Shown: positions 48,835 to 57,778 of the stretch, piece by piece
Numbering within the stretch: position 1 is the stretch's first letter
Layout of the letters: every line of letters begins with the position of its first letter
DNA from: Pseudarthrobacter cellobiosi
GTDB taxonomy: Bacteria; Actinomycetota; Actinomycetes; Actinomycetales; Micrococcaceae
Length of the DNA: 64,000 nucleotides
Direction of reading: 5' to 3'
Assembly (NCBI RefSeq): GCF_023913755.1
Contig: NZ_JAMXBJ010000050.1
Location: 434,001 to 498,000 of the forward strand
Program-made: the position numbers and the translations under genes
Notes under the pieces: model-generated
What the model was told of the DNA's origin: nothing
What the model saw: the letters and a program-made list of their open reading frames with translations, nothing else
Database searches by the model: none

Positions 48835-49950
48835 TTACTTTGCGGCGTTGCGGTTGTCGGTCCGCCAGCGGATCCCGGCGTCGATGAAGTCGTCAATTTC
48901 GCCGTCGAATACCGCGGAGGTGTTGCCCACCTCGTGTTCGGTCCGGAGGTCCTTGACCATCTGGTAGGGGTTCAGGACATAGGAGCGCATCTGATCGCCC
49001 CAGGATGCCTTAACATCGCCGGCAAACGCTTTCTTCTCGGCGTCCTCCTGCTCCTTCTTCAGGAGAAGGAGGCGGGACTGCAGGACCCGCAGGGCTGCTG
49101 CCCGGTTCTGGAGCTGCGACTTTTCGTTCTGCATGGACACAACGGTGCCGGTGGGGATGTGGGTGAGGCGGACGGCGGAGTCTGTGGTGTTAACGGACTG
49201 CCCGCCGGGGCCTGAGGACCTGAAGACGTCCACGCGGATCTCGTTGTCCGGGATGTCGATGGAGTCCGTGGATTCGATGAGCGGAATGACCTCGACGGCG
49301 GCGAAGGACGTCTGGCGGCGGCCCTGGTTGTCGAAAGGGCTGATCCGCACCAGACGGTGGGTTCCGGCTTCGACGCTCAGCGTGCCGAACGCGTAGGGGG
49401 CCTTGACTTCAAACGTTGCAGATTTCAGGCCGGCCTCTTCGGCGTAGGACGTGTCCATCACGGTGGTGGGGTACCCGTGGCGTTCAGCCCAGCGGAGGTA
49501 CATGCGCATCAGCATTTCGGCGAAGTCTGCGGCGTCAACACCTCCTGCCCCTGCCCTGATGGACACCACGGCTTCACGTTCGTCGTATTCGCCGGACAGC
49601 AGGGTCACCACTTCCAGATCCTTCAAGGACTTCCGGATGGATTCCAGTTCGGCGGCGGCTTCGCCCATGGAGTCGGCGTCGTCCTCGTCCTGGCCAAGTT
49701 CCACGAGCACTTCGAGGTCATCGATCCGCGACACCAGCTTGTTGAGCCGCTCCAGCTCGGACTGGCGGTGCGACAGGCGTGAGGTGATCTTCTGGGCTGC
49801 GGCGGGGTCATCCCACAGGTCCGGCTCGCCGGCTCGTTCGCTCAGTTCGGCGATGTCCTCCTTCAGAGCCTCAACATCGCTGACTTGCTCGATGGAGGTG
49901 TAGGTGGCGCGAAGAGCGCGGATTTCTGCGGAAAAATCAATATTGGCCAT
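48835..49950 (-). CDS. prfB: Peptide chain release factor 2
   Basis: 371 aa. SPFDNQGRRQTSF holds the SPF tripeptide that reads UGA/UAA, and SSGPGGQSVNTTD holds the GGQ motif that triggers peptide release. The frame is continuous; no internal UGA frameshift site as in E. coli. Located upstream of ftsE as in many actinobacteria. Confidence 0.97.
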   Translation of the reverse strand: MANIDFSAEIRALRATYTSIEQVSDVEALKEDIAELSERAGEPDLWDDPAAAQKITSRLSHRQSELERLNKLVSRIDDLEVLVELGQDEDDADSMGEAAAELESIRKSLKDLEVVTLLSGEYDEREAVVSIRAGAGGVDAADFAEMLMRMYLRWAERHGYPTTVMDTSYAEEAGLKSATFEVKAPYAFGTLSVEAGTHRLVRISPFDNQGRRQTSFAAVEVIPLIESTDSIDIPDNEIRVDVFRSSGPGGQSVNTTDSAVRLTHIPTGTVVSMQNEKSQLQNRAAALRVLQSRLLLLKKEQEDAEKKAFAGDVKASWGDQMRSYVLNPYQMVKDLRTEHEVGNTSAVFDGEIDDFIDAGIRWRTDNRNAAK

Positions 49951-50003
49951 GGTTGTTTAAGCCTACGCTATCCGGCCGGAGTGCCGGACTTCTCCAGTTC
50001 CGG

Positions 50004-50486
50004 TCATCGCGTGAGCCGGGAACGGGCCGTGGAGACAGCTTCAATCCTGATGCCATCCGGCACCAGAAAGTTCACCACCGGCGGGTGGACTTCCGCTGAG
50101 AGAACCACGACGGCGGTGGACCCGTCAGGGCTGCCGGTCGCCGCTGAAACGGCTAGCTCGTCGAACCGGGCCGACGACGGACTTCTGGCGATAAAGTCGG
50201 CCGCAACGCTGCGGACGCGCCCGGACCCCAGCACGGCTGAGGGGCTACCGCCCTCTCCCCCGACCTCGCCCAATGTGTAGCTGTCGGCGGCGGCGAGCGA
50301 GGCGCCGTCGGCTAGGGACAGCAGCCGCTTGTGTTCGAGGTAGACGCTGGAGATACCGATGACCACGGTGACCACCAGCAGGGCCAGCAGGGCGTAGCCG
50401 ATGATCATAACGATCATCTGGCCGTCCTCCTCGGAACCGTTGGGCCTGGCTTTGGGGATCGCTTTGTGCGTGGCCTTTGGTGTCAC
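50004..50486 (-). CDS. TadG-like pilus-associated protein
   Basis: 160 aa. An N-terminal membrane segment in the DGQMIVMIIGYALLALLVVT context with the following LADGASLAAA is the TadG/TadE-like pattern. A secreted-side beta-rich domain follows. It is the last gene of the tad operon, overlapping the TadE-like gene by four bases. Probably a minor pseudopilin or assembly factor. Confidence 0.85.
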   Translation of the reverse strand: MTPKATHKAIPKARPNGSEEDGQMIVMIIGYALLALLVVTVVIGISSVYLEHKRLLSLADGASLAAADSYTLGEVGGEGGSPSAVLGSGRVRSVAADFIARSPSSARFDELAVSAATGSPDGSTAVVVLSAEVHPPVVNFLVPDGIRIEAVSTARSRLTR

Positions 50487-50968
50487 CGGAACCTGCCCAC
50501 CAGTTGAGTGGACGATGCCTCGACTTCGCTGGCCTTGAGCCTGAAGTCGTCGTTGAACGGAACGAAGGGCAGTGGCACTGTGAGGTTTACGGTGACGGTG
50601 ATGGCCGCGCCCGCCGCCTGACAGTCGGCGGGGTCGCAGCGGGTGGTTACGCGTGCCTGCCCGGCATCGTGGCCAAAGTCAGCCAGGGCGACGAGGGCCG
50701 CCTGTTCGGCGGCGGCCTGGGCAGACTCTGCATCCGGCTGGGCCACGAACACCTTCGCGGCCTGGTCAGCGGCGCCGACCACGGCAAAGGACCCGCCCTG
50801 GATCTGGCCCACGGTGATGATCAAGTACACCAACGGGACCATCAGGAGCAGTGCAAGGAAAGTGAATTCGACTACCGCGCTCCCCTCTTCCCTCGATCCC
50901 TCGCAAAGCGCCTGCCGGAATCTCTGGTGGAGCCGGGCACGCAGGTTGTCAGGGCTGGATCGCCGCAT
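50483..50968 (-). CDS. TadE-like pseudopilin 1
   Basis: 161 aa. The EEGSAVVEFTFLALLLMVPL segment, with Glu preceded by GSAVV, is the TadE motif: a short cytoplasmic part, a hydrophobic helix and an extracellular domain with a Cys pair. Overlaps the next TadE-like gene by 20 bases. Processed by a TadV-type peptidase (not in this window). Confidence 0.88.
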   Translation of the reverse strand: MRRSSPDNLRARLHQRFRQALCEGSREEGSAVVEFTFLALLLMVPLVYLIITVGQIQGGSFAVVGAADQAAKVFVAQPDAESAQAAAEQAALVALADFGHDAGQARVTTRCDPADCQAAGAAITVTVNLTVPLPFVPFNDDFRLKASEVEASSTQLVGRFR

Positions 50969-51338
50969 GGCCTTTCACCTCCAGCAGGTCCCGGGGGCCG
51001 ATCAGCCCGATAACCGGCATGGGAGCCTTGATGGTCACTTCCAGGGTCCGCAGGCCCTGGAACTTCACTTCGGCGGTACTGATGTCCTGCGCGAACTCTG
51101 CGTTCAGAGCGGTACCGATCAGGGTCGCCGCCCGTTCCTCGGCATCTGACGCTCCCCGGTCTGCGAGCGTTCCATAGCGTGCCCCGGAGGCGGCCGCGTC
51201 GATCAGCGTGTTGCGGACGTGCAGGACCAGGGTCAGCTGGATGATCGCCAGGAAAAACATGGTGAGCAGGCCGCCCACCATAACGAAGTCCACCACAGCG
51301 GAACCGCGTTCGTCCCTGCGCCAGCCCGGCCCCGGCAT
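50949..51338 (-). CDS. TadE-like pseudopilin 2
   Basis: 129 aa. RDERGSAVVDFVMVGGLLTM is the TadE-type motif (Asp in place of Glu), then one membrane helix and a small extracellular domain. Three bases after the pilin-like gene. A second pseudopilin is usual for actinobacterial tad loci. Confidence 0.88.
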   Translation of the reverse strand: MPGPGWRRDERGSAVVDFVMVGGLLTMFFLAIIQLTLVLHVRNTLIDAAASGARYGTLADRGASDAEERAATLIGTALNAEFAQDISTAEVKFQGLRTLEVTIKAPMPVIGLIGPRDLLEVKGHAAIQP

Positions 51339-51341
51339 ATC

Positions 51342-51608
51342 CTACTTTCCGACCTTGTCCATGGCCTGGTTGAACATGGTTTCGAGGGCCGGTCCGGCGA
51401 GCGCCAGCAACGCCGCCACGAGTACCGCGGACATCAGCGTGATCATCACCCAACCTGGGACGTCGCCACGCTCCGGGTGGTCCTGGGCCGGTGCGCCGGA
51501 GCCATTCCGGGCGTATCTCCGGCCTGATGCAGCCTCACTGGTCCATGCCCACAGGCCCGCAAGCAAAGCAAGGAGCAGCACGCCGCTCGAGATTCCCATG
51601 TTTTTCAT
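51342..51608 (-). CDS. Flp-pilin-like small membrane protein
   Basis: 88 aa. Two hydrophobic segments, one N-terminal (ISSGVLLLALLAGLWAW) and one C-terminal (RGDVPGWVMITLMSAVLVAALLALAG in two parts). The second resembles the Flp pilin helix and lies at the operon position of the major pilin. The length and two helices differ from a minimal Flp, so assignment is tentative. Confidence 0.65.
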   Translation of the reverse strand: MKNMGISSGVLLLALLAGLWAWTSEAASGRRYARNGSGAPAQDHPERGDVPGWVMITLMSAVLVAALLALAGPALETMFNQAMDKVGK

Positions 51609-51690
51609 TTCGGTCCCATTCGTTGTCTATATGACGCTGTGTAAGTGATGTGGTGGTTAAGGGATATGTGGGCTGGGGTGATGGTCATGG

Positions 51691-52632
51691 CTACAGTCCA
51701 AGACTGATAGCCGCGATGCCAGGGAACACCGCGAACACCACAGTTAAGGGAAGGACACCAAAGACCAAAGGAACCATCATGGCAATTTCCTTTTTGCCCG
51801 CCGATTCCATGAGGTCCCGCTTTGCGGTGTCGCGGACATCCTGGGCCTGAGCCCTCAGCACATCTGCCAAGGGTGTGCCCCGCTCGACCGCGACGATGAT
51901 GCCATCAACAAATCTGACGAGCGGCCCAAGATCCGTCCGGGCGGAAAACTCCTGGAGCGCTTCCACCAGCGGTTTCCCCGCCCTGGTCTCAGCAAGGATC
52001 TTGGAAAACTCCTTGGCCAGTTCTCCACTCGCACTGCGACAGACGCGGTCCAGTGCACCCGTGGCACTTTCACCGGCACCAACAGCCAGCGCCATGAGCT
52101 CGGCGAGACTGGGGAACTCCGCCATCATCCGGGATTCCCGCCTGCTGATCTGGACGCCCAACCAGAAGTCACGGAAAAGAAAGCCGCCGAGCGCGCTTCC
52201 GAGGACAGCCACAACCGCCAGGAAGGGACTGAACCGGCCGGCTACCGCGCCCAGCACCACCGCCGCCAGGGCGGCGGCGAATCCCGCGGAGGCCCAGAGG
52301 AGCTGCTCGGCCCGGAAGTCAACGGATGATTTGTTGATGCCTGCTTGAGCCAGCCTGCGGGTCAGCGCCTTTGACCCGAGATTCAACTTCCCCAGGGCGG
52401 CGAGTCCGTCGTGAAGCAGGGGACGAACAATACGTTCCAACGGTCCGAATGGCGTCGCGTTCTGCCCACTGGCCCGCAGCAGCCGAGATTCAAGATTCTG
52501 GGACTTCAGCTGCGGATCAATGCGCTCGACGAAGGTGAGTGGTCGCATGAAGGGCAAACGGACGAAAAGCAGCCAGAGGCCCGTTCCGAGGACGATCCCG
52601 CAGATGATGGCGGCCGCCGAGATGCCGTTCAT
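51691..52632 (-). CDS. tadC: Tad secretion inner-membrane protein TadC
   Basis: 313 aa. Type II secretion F-domain protein: MMAEFPSLAELMALAVGAGE and RFVDGIIVAVERGTPLADVL in the conserved cytoplasmic domain, with membrane helices at both ends. It overlaps tadB by four bases. With TadB it forms the membrane platform on which TadA acts. Confidence 0.92.
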   Translation of the reverse strand: MNGISAAAIICGIVLGTGLWLLFVRLPFMRPLTFVERIDPQLKSQNLESRLLRASGQNATPFGPLERIVRPLLHDGLAALGKLNLGSKALTRRLAQAGINKSSVDFRAEQLLWASAGFAAALAAVVLGAVAGRFSPFLAVVAVLGSALGGFLFRDFWLGVQISRRESRMMAEFPSLAELMALAVGAGESATGALDRVCRSASGELAKEFSKILAETRAGKPLVEALQEFSARTDLGPLVRFVDGIIVAVERGTPLADVLRAQAQDVRDTAKRDLMESAGKKEIAMMVPLVFGVLPLTVVFAVFPGIAAISLGL

Positions 52633-53483
52633 CGCAGCACCCTTTCGTCCTGCGGGAGCGCGCCGATGCGCAGCATGATGGAGTAGCAGATGAGCGACAC
52701 AACGAGGCCACCCAGGAGGACACCGGCTCCCATGGGTGTGTTGTAGGCGTTGACGGCCTCAGGTCTGGTGGCCAGGAGGAGCATAACGATCCAGGGAGCG
52801 GCCACTGCGAGCCTGGCGGCGTTGACCGTCCAGGACTGCCTGGCCTCGAGTTCGCTGCGGGTCCGCGCATTTTCCCGGAGAAACTCCGCCAAGGTTCCGA
52901 GCAGTTTCCCCAGGTCCGAACCGCCCACTTCACGGGTCAGCCTGAGTGCCTCGACGATCCGGTCAGCTACCGGATCCGCCAGCCGGTCCTTAAGCCTATT
53001 AAGGGACGCATCGAACTGGCCGCCGGCACGGTAATCGGCCCCGAAGTCCCGGAAGACATGCCGGAGCTCCTCCGGACCCTTCTCCCCCAGCTGTATCAGC
53101 GCCTCTGGCAACGACAGGCCGGCGCGGATGGCGGACCGGAGATGGTCCACCACGTCCGGCCAGAGCTGGCGCAGCAGGGCCGTCCTCCTGTTCGCCCGCC
53201 ACCGGACAACGCTGACAGGAAGCCAGGCGCCGAACAGTCCGAAGCATACGGAAATCGGCCATGACCGGCTGATCACAAAAAAGACGAGCGACACGAAAAT
53301 TCCCAGTCCCAGGCACGAGGCAACCAGGCCGGTCCCCGTGACCTTCTCAATTCCGGCGGACGCCAGCAGGTCCTCGAGGCGGCTGACTCGCGGGCGGCGC
53401 TTCAGCGTTGGGGGCTTTTCCCAGATCGACCACCAGATGAGGAAGAGCCCGGTCCCGGCAAGTACCCCAAACAGAGGCGCCAT
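52629..53483 (-). CDS. tadB: Tad secretion inner-membrane protein TadB
   Basis: 284 aa from the ATG at 53,483, which overlaps the tadA stop; a longer frame upstream is an Arg-rich shadow of tadA. F-domain segments LWPDVVDHLRSAIRAGLSLP and VADRIVEALRLTREVGGSDL, with flanking membrane helices. Paired platform protein with TadC. Confidence 0.92.
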   Translation of the reverse strand: MAPLFGVLAGTGLFLIWWSIWEKPPTLKRRPRVSRLEDLLASAGIEKVTGTGLVASCLGLGIFVSLVFFVISRSWPISVCFGLFGAWLPVSVVRWRANRRTALLRQLWPDVVDHLRSAIRAGLSLPEALIQLGEKGPEELRHVFRDFGADYRAGGQFDASLNRLKDRLADPVADRIVEALRLTREVGGSDLGKLLGTLAEFLRENARTRSELEARQSWTVNAARLAVAAPWIVMLLLATRPEAVNAYNTPMGAGVLLGGLVVSLICYSIMLRIGALPQDERVLR

Positions 53484-54706
53484 CAGCGCGGCTCCAGCAG
53501 CGCCGCGACGTCGTACCCTGCACGGGAAAACTTCTCCGCCGCAGGCATGGAGTTGGCCCGTGGCTGCAGCTGGCCATCCGCCATGGCGAAAACCATGGAG
53601 GACTCGATGATGCCGTTCTCGACGCGCCTGCCGAGGGAGAGGATCTCGGTTACCTGGCGGCGGCCGTTGGCGTGCCGGCTGCAGTGGACCACGAGGTCGA
53701 TGCAGGACGCGACGGTGGGAACGACAAAGGCAGACGAGATGTTTTCGCCGGCGAGTAACGGCAGCGTGCAGATCTTTGTCACGGCGTCGTGGGCTGAGTT
53801 TGCGTGGACGGTGCACATCCCCGGTAAGCCACTATTCAAGGCGATCAGCATGTCGAGGCTTTCCGCTTCCCGGACTTCACCGACCACCAGGCGGTCCGGA
53901 CGCATCCGGAGCGCTTCCTTAACAAGCCTGCGCAGTGGGATCTCGCCTTCGCCTTCGAGGTTGGGCTGCCTGCACTGGAGTCCAACGACGTCCCGGAGCG
54001 GGAACTGGAGTTCGAAGATTTCCTCGACCGTAATGACACGCTCACGGCTGCCGATGCTGGCGGCGAGGCAGTTGAGCATGGTGGTCTTGCCTGCCTGGGT
54101 TGAGCCCGATACCAGGATGTTCAGTCCGCTGGATACCGCAGCGCCGAGGAACCGGGCGGACTGGGGCGTCAGGGTGCCCAGCTCGACCAGATGCTCAAGC
54201 CGGCTGGCTTTCACCACGAACTTTCGGATATTCACAGCCCAGTGCCTGCGGGTCACATCCGGAATGACCACGTGGAGCCTGGAGCCGTCCGCTAACGCCG
54301 CGTCCACAAAGGGTGATGACATGTCGAGGCGGCGGCCGGAACTCTTGAGCATGCGTTCCACGAGATCGCGAACCTGCTGGTCAGTGAGGCTGAGGGAGGT
54401 CAGTTCCGACTCGCCGTTCCTGGCGACATAGATTTCGTTGGGCGCGTTGATCCAGACTTCCTCGATGGTCGGATCATCCAGGAGCGGCTGCAGGACACCG
54501 AAGCCGGCAACCGCGTCAAAGACAAACCTGCGCGCAGCCTCCAGCGGACCAATCGGGGGGAGCGGCCCCATCAGGGCTCGTTCGTCGTAATCGCTGACAG
54601 CCGCCTCCACCAGGCGGCGGACCTCGCCCGCCTGCCGCAACGGGTCAAGACCCCGACGGCGGATCAGCTCGCGGACTTCGTCTTCCACGATGCGCACAGC
54701 GTCCAT
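53483..54706 (-). CDS. tadA: Tad pilus ATPase TadA/CpaF
   Basis: 407 aa from the ATG at 54,706 (GGGGAA upstream); the 85 residues that a longer frame would add look non-coding. Walker A SGSTQAGKTTM, EEIFELQ in the Asp-box region, and ALRMRPDRLVVGEVREAESL in the Walker B region define a secretion ATPase of the VirB11/CpaF type. It powers Flp pilus assembly. First gene of the tad operon in this window. Confidence 0.93.
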   Translation of the reverse strand: MDAVRIVEDEVRELIRRRGLDPLRQAGEVRRLVEAAVSDYDERALMGPLPPIGPLEAARRFVFDAVAGFGVLQPLLDDPTIEEVWINAPNEIYVARNGESELTSLSLTDQQVRDLVERMLKSSGRRLDMSSPFVDAALADGSRLHVVIPDVTRRHWAVNIRKFVVKASRLEHLVELGTLTPQSARFLGAAVSSGLNILVSGSTQAGKTTMLNCLAASIGSRERVITVEEIFELQFPLRDVVGLQCRQPNLEGEGEIPLRRLVKEALRMRPDRLVVGEVREAESLDMLIALNSGLPGMCTVHANSAHDAVTKICTLPLLAGENISSAFVVPTVASCIDLVVHCSRHANGRRQVTEILSLGRRVENGIIESSMVFAMADGQLQPRANSMPAAEKFSRAGYDVAALLEPR

Positions 54707-54983
54707 GTAGTTCCCCAATACAACTGCCGCCCCCGGCGGAGGCAGTTCAACTGGGATACAGCCTAGGGAGCGTACAGCACGCCGCCAAGTCATATGGAGC
54801 GGCTGTGGATAACTAACAGCTTCGGAACAGGCTGGTCCGCGCGGCTGAACCAATCGATATTTCAATTCCTGGGGCCGGTTTGTCGCAACACGCTGGGAAA
54901 GATTGCAACGTAGGCTAGTCCGTGGAAGTGGGCGACGGCATTGATAGCAGACGACGCGCAATTATGACTTGAGAGGTCTTTCA

Positions 54984-56042
54984 TTGAAATCTAAGGGAAA
55001 GTGGTGCACAGCGGCGCTCACGGCCTTGTGCGCCGCGTTGACCGCGTGCGCTGGCCCCTCCAGCGGACCCACGGTACGGGGTTCGCTGACGGCGGTGGGG
55101 ACCGGCATCCAAAGTAACTCCGTCTCTGCATGGCGGAGCGGCTGGGTTAAGGACTACCCCGGGTCTTCTCTCAACTTCTCGCCTGACGGCAGCGGTGTGG
55201 GACTCGACGCGCTCTTCAGCGGACAGGGGCACTTTGCTCCCGTAGATGCCCCGCTTACGGCCGGGGATATCGAGAGGTCACGGCAGGCTTGTGGACCCGA
55301 CGGCGCGTTTTCCGTGCCGGTTTCCGTAGTTGCGCTGGGTGTGGCATTCAACTTGCCAAGCGTCAAAAACCTCAAGCTGACGCCAGGTGTCCTCGGCTCA
55401 ATTTACTCCGGAGACATCACATCGTGGGACGATCCCGCGATATCCGACATCAACCAGGGGACTAAGTTCCCCGACCAGGAGATCATTCCAGTCCGCGCCA
55501 CGGAAAGCTCCGTGCTTACCCAGACGGCTACCGAATACCTGGCCGCAGGCTCATGGGACGGGGAACCCGGGATGGAGTGGGCGTCCGACACCACAGGGCA
55601 ACCCGTCCGCGACTACGCCGCCATCGCAGACAAGCTGGACAACACCGCCGGCTCAATCGCCTTCCTTGAAAAATCGGCCATTGGGTCCCGCTTTGACACC
55701 GCACTCCTGGATTTTGGTAAGGGGTTCGTCAGGATGAGCGACGATACCTTGAACCTGTCGATCGGATTCGGGACGGTAGGATCGGGGCCAGGAGGCAGCG
55801 TGACCTTCGAAACAGCCGGTATGGGCGGGGAGGGCTACGGGCTGTCTCTAGTTACATACCAGGCCTTCTGTAGCCGCTATGCGAACGAAGCGCTGAGCAG
55901 GCTCGTCAAATCTTGGGGAACGTTTGTGGTGGGTGACGGAGGTCAGGGTAACTCAACCTATTTCGCCGGCGTCGCCTCGCCCGGCGAGGACGCCCGGGAA
56001 CTGGCCAAGGACCGCATTGAAGAAATCGACGCGGCCGCATGA
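54984..56042 (+). CDS. PstS-like substrate-binding lipoprotein
   Basis: 352 aa from a TTG with AGAGGT upstream. A lipobox (CAALTAC) follows a short signal. The sequence tracks phosphate-binding proteins (HFAPVDAPLTAGDIERS, LGSIYSGDITSWDDPAISDI) but the segment that in PstS contains the SGTT phosphate loop reads VRATESSVLTQTATEYL. No pstC/A/B genes are adjacent. It overlaps the DUF2142 gene by four bases. A diverged binding role is likely; ligand uncertain. Confidence 0.8.
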   Translation: MKSKGKWCTAALTALCAALTACAGPSSGPTVRGSLTAVGTGIQSNSVSAWRSGWVKDYPGSSLNFSPDGSGVGLDALFSGQGHFAPVDAPLTAGDIERSRQACGPDGAFSVPVSVVALGVAFNLPSVKNLKLTPGVLGSIYSGDITSWDDPAISDINQGTKFPDQEIIPVRATESSVLTQTATEYLAAGSWDGEPGMEWASDTTGQPVRDYAAIADKLDNTAGSIAFLEKSAIGSRFDTALLDFGKGFVRMSDDTLNLSIGFGTVGSGPGGSVTFETAGMGGEGYGLSLVTYQAFCSRYANEALSRLVKSWGTFVVGDGGQGNSTYFAGVASPGEDARELAKDRIEEIDAAA

Positions 56043-57691
56043 GCCTCCTACCGCTGCTGGGCCGCAAGAACGGGGACCTTATGCAGGAAAGGGCGAAAAT
56101 GAGGAGCATCATCCCGGGAACTCCGGCGGACCGAACACAGCGCACAAGCGCAGCACCTGGGACGTTTCTCCGTATCGCGGGCCTGTTGGCCGGTCTGATG
56201 ATCCTCTGGTCGCTTGCGACTCCCCTCATGGCCTATCCCGACGAGCCTGTGCATACCATCAAAGCAGCCGCCGTGGCCCGAGGACAGATCTTCGCTGAGG
56301 CGGGTAAGTCATTCGGCCACGGTGTACATGTGCAGGTGCCCTCCTACATCGCCAACCTCCAGTCCCAGACGTGTTTCACGTTCCAGCGGGACAAGCCCGC
56401 CGGCTGCGCTCCCGGTATCCCCACTGACGACAATTACCTTTCCATAGGTGTTACATCGGCCGGGCTTTACAACCCCCTCTACTACTGGATTGTCGGCTTT
56501 CCGAGCCTGTTGATGTCAGGTGCACCAGCCATCTTTGCCATGAGAATCGTTAGCGCCCTGCTCTCAGCCCTCTTTTATGCGGCCGGGTTCACTGCGCTGG
56601 CCCGGCTTCGTCACCCGAAGTGGCCGATCGTCGCTGCCGCTGTCGCCATGACGCCGATGGTCTTTTTCCTGGCCAGCGGGATCAATCCGAACTCTCTAGA
56701 GATTGCCGCCACCATGGCCGCTTTCTGCGGTCTTCTGGTGGTACTGGAAAATGCAAACCATCTCGCGGTGGTCAGACCTGCCGTCATTACTGTCGGGCTT
56801 TCCAGCATTGCCCTCGCCAACACACGCTCCGTGTCGTTGGTCTGGCTTTTGTGCGCCGTTGTGGTGGCCTGCCTCTGCTACCGGTGGACGGATGTTTTGG
56901 CCATATTCCGCAACAAGCTGGTCCTGCTCACGGTCGGCATCACGTCCATTGGCGTGATCCTGGGGTTGCTCTGGAATGTGTGGATGCTTAACGCCCCGCC
57001 CTCAGCGGGCGCGGCGCCGCTCGGGATCTCCAACGCAACGGGCGACATCCAGCCGTACCGCGCGTTCTTGACCATGCTGGACCGGTCCTTTGACTTCGTG
57101 ACCCAGTACATCGGGGTCATGGGATGGTTGGAGTCCTCCCTCCCGCAAGGCGTCTTTATGTTCTGGAACATGCTGCTGATGCTTGTCCTGCTTTTTGTGT
57201 TCCTCGTACGCCGATGGCGACTGCAGATCAGTTTCCTCATCGCCCTAGGCATGCTGGTTATTGTTCCGTCGGCGATGCAGGCAGTGCTGGTCTCCAGTGT
57301 GGGCTTCATCTGGCAGGGGCGGTACAGCTTGCCACTTTTCCTGATCGCTGTCATTGCGGCCGGAATGTCATTCCGGTTCAGGCATTTCCCGAGGGGTCGC
57401 CCGGCTGAATCGATGACCCGGCTGTTCTTGGGGGCAGCTGTCGTGGCACACGTCTACGGTTTCCTGTATGTCCTACGCCGCTACGTCGTCGGCATACCGG
57501 ATTATGGTAATTGGCAGACCATGATCACTGTGCCCGGCTGGCAGCCGCCACTGACGTGGGAGGGCCTCACTATCATTTACACTGGGGCTCTTCTCGTCGC
57601 CGCGCATATGCTGTTCGGCTACCTTTTTCCGGGTCGCACGTTCTTTCCTCGGCGTGGCCCCGCGGCACGGATGGCAGGGCCAACCCGGTAG
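56039..57691 (+). CDS. DUF2142 polytopic membrane protein
   Basis: 550 aa, ATG overlapping the upstream stop. About ten or more hydrophobic helices, with the early extracellular motif PLMAYPDEPVHTIKAAAVAR characteristic of DUF2142 proteins, a GT-C-like family associated with surface polysaccharide. Possibly a glycosyltransferase or polymer processing protein. Followed by a strong convergent terminator. Confidence 0.85.
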   Translation: MSLLPLLGRKNGDLMQERAKMRSIIPGTPADRTQRTSAAPGTFLRIAGLLAGLMILWSLATPLMAYPDEPVHTIKAAAVARGQIFAEAGKSFGHGVHVQVPSYIANLQSQTCFTFQRDKPAGCAPGIPTDDNYLSIGVTSAGLYNPLYYWIVGFPSLLMSGAPAIFAMRIVSALLSALFYAAGFTALARLRHPKWPIVAAAVAMTPMVFFLASGINPNSLEIAATMAAFCGLLVVLENANHLAVVRPAVITVGLSSIALANTRSVSLVWLLCAVVVACLCYRWTDVLAIFRNKLVLLTVGITSIGVILGLLWNVWMLNAPPSAGAAPLGISNATGDIQPYRAFLTMLDRSFDFVTQYIGVMGWLESSLPQGVFMFWNMLLMLVLLFVFLVRRWRLQISFLIALGMLVIVPSAMQAVLVSSVGFIWQGRYSLPLFLIAVIAAGMSFRFRHFPRGRPAESMTRLFLGAAVVAHVYGFLYVLRRYVVGIPDYGNWQTMITVPGWQPPLTWEGLTIIYTGALLVAAHMLFGYLFPGRTFFPRRGPAARMAGPTR

Positions 57692-57720
57692 CCCTTTAGC
57701 CCTGCAAACACAGACAATAC

Positions 57721-57765
57721 AACGCCGTTGGCCTCCCGTAAATACGGGCGGCCAACGGCGTTTTT
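57721..57765. terminator. Bidirectional terminator between convergent genes
   Basis: AACGCCGTTGGCC (57,721-57,733) pairs with GGCCAACGGCGTT (57,750-57,762), and CCCGTA/TACGGG (57,735-57,740 / 57,743-57,748) extends the stem. A run of T follows. It separates the DUF2142 gene and the rml genes. Confidence 0.93.
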
Positions 57766-57778
57766 CATGAGGGGCAGA

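Noticed and set aside
48835..49950. Programmed frameshift in prfB
   Set aside because: The frame is continuous from the ATG; the UGA-containing shift site known from E. coli prfB is absent.
52629..53816. 395-codon version of TadB
   Set aside because: The extra 111 residues are an Arg/His-rich shadow of tadA. The ATG overlapping the tadA stop gives the normal family length.
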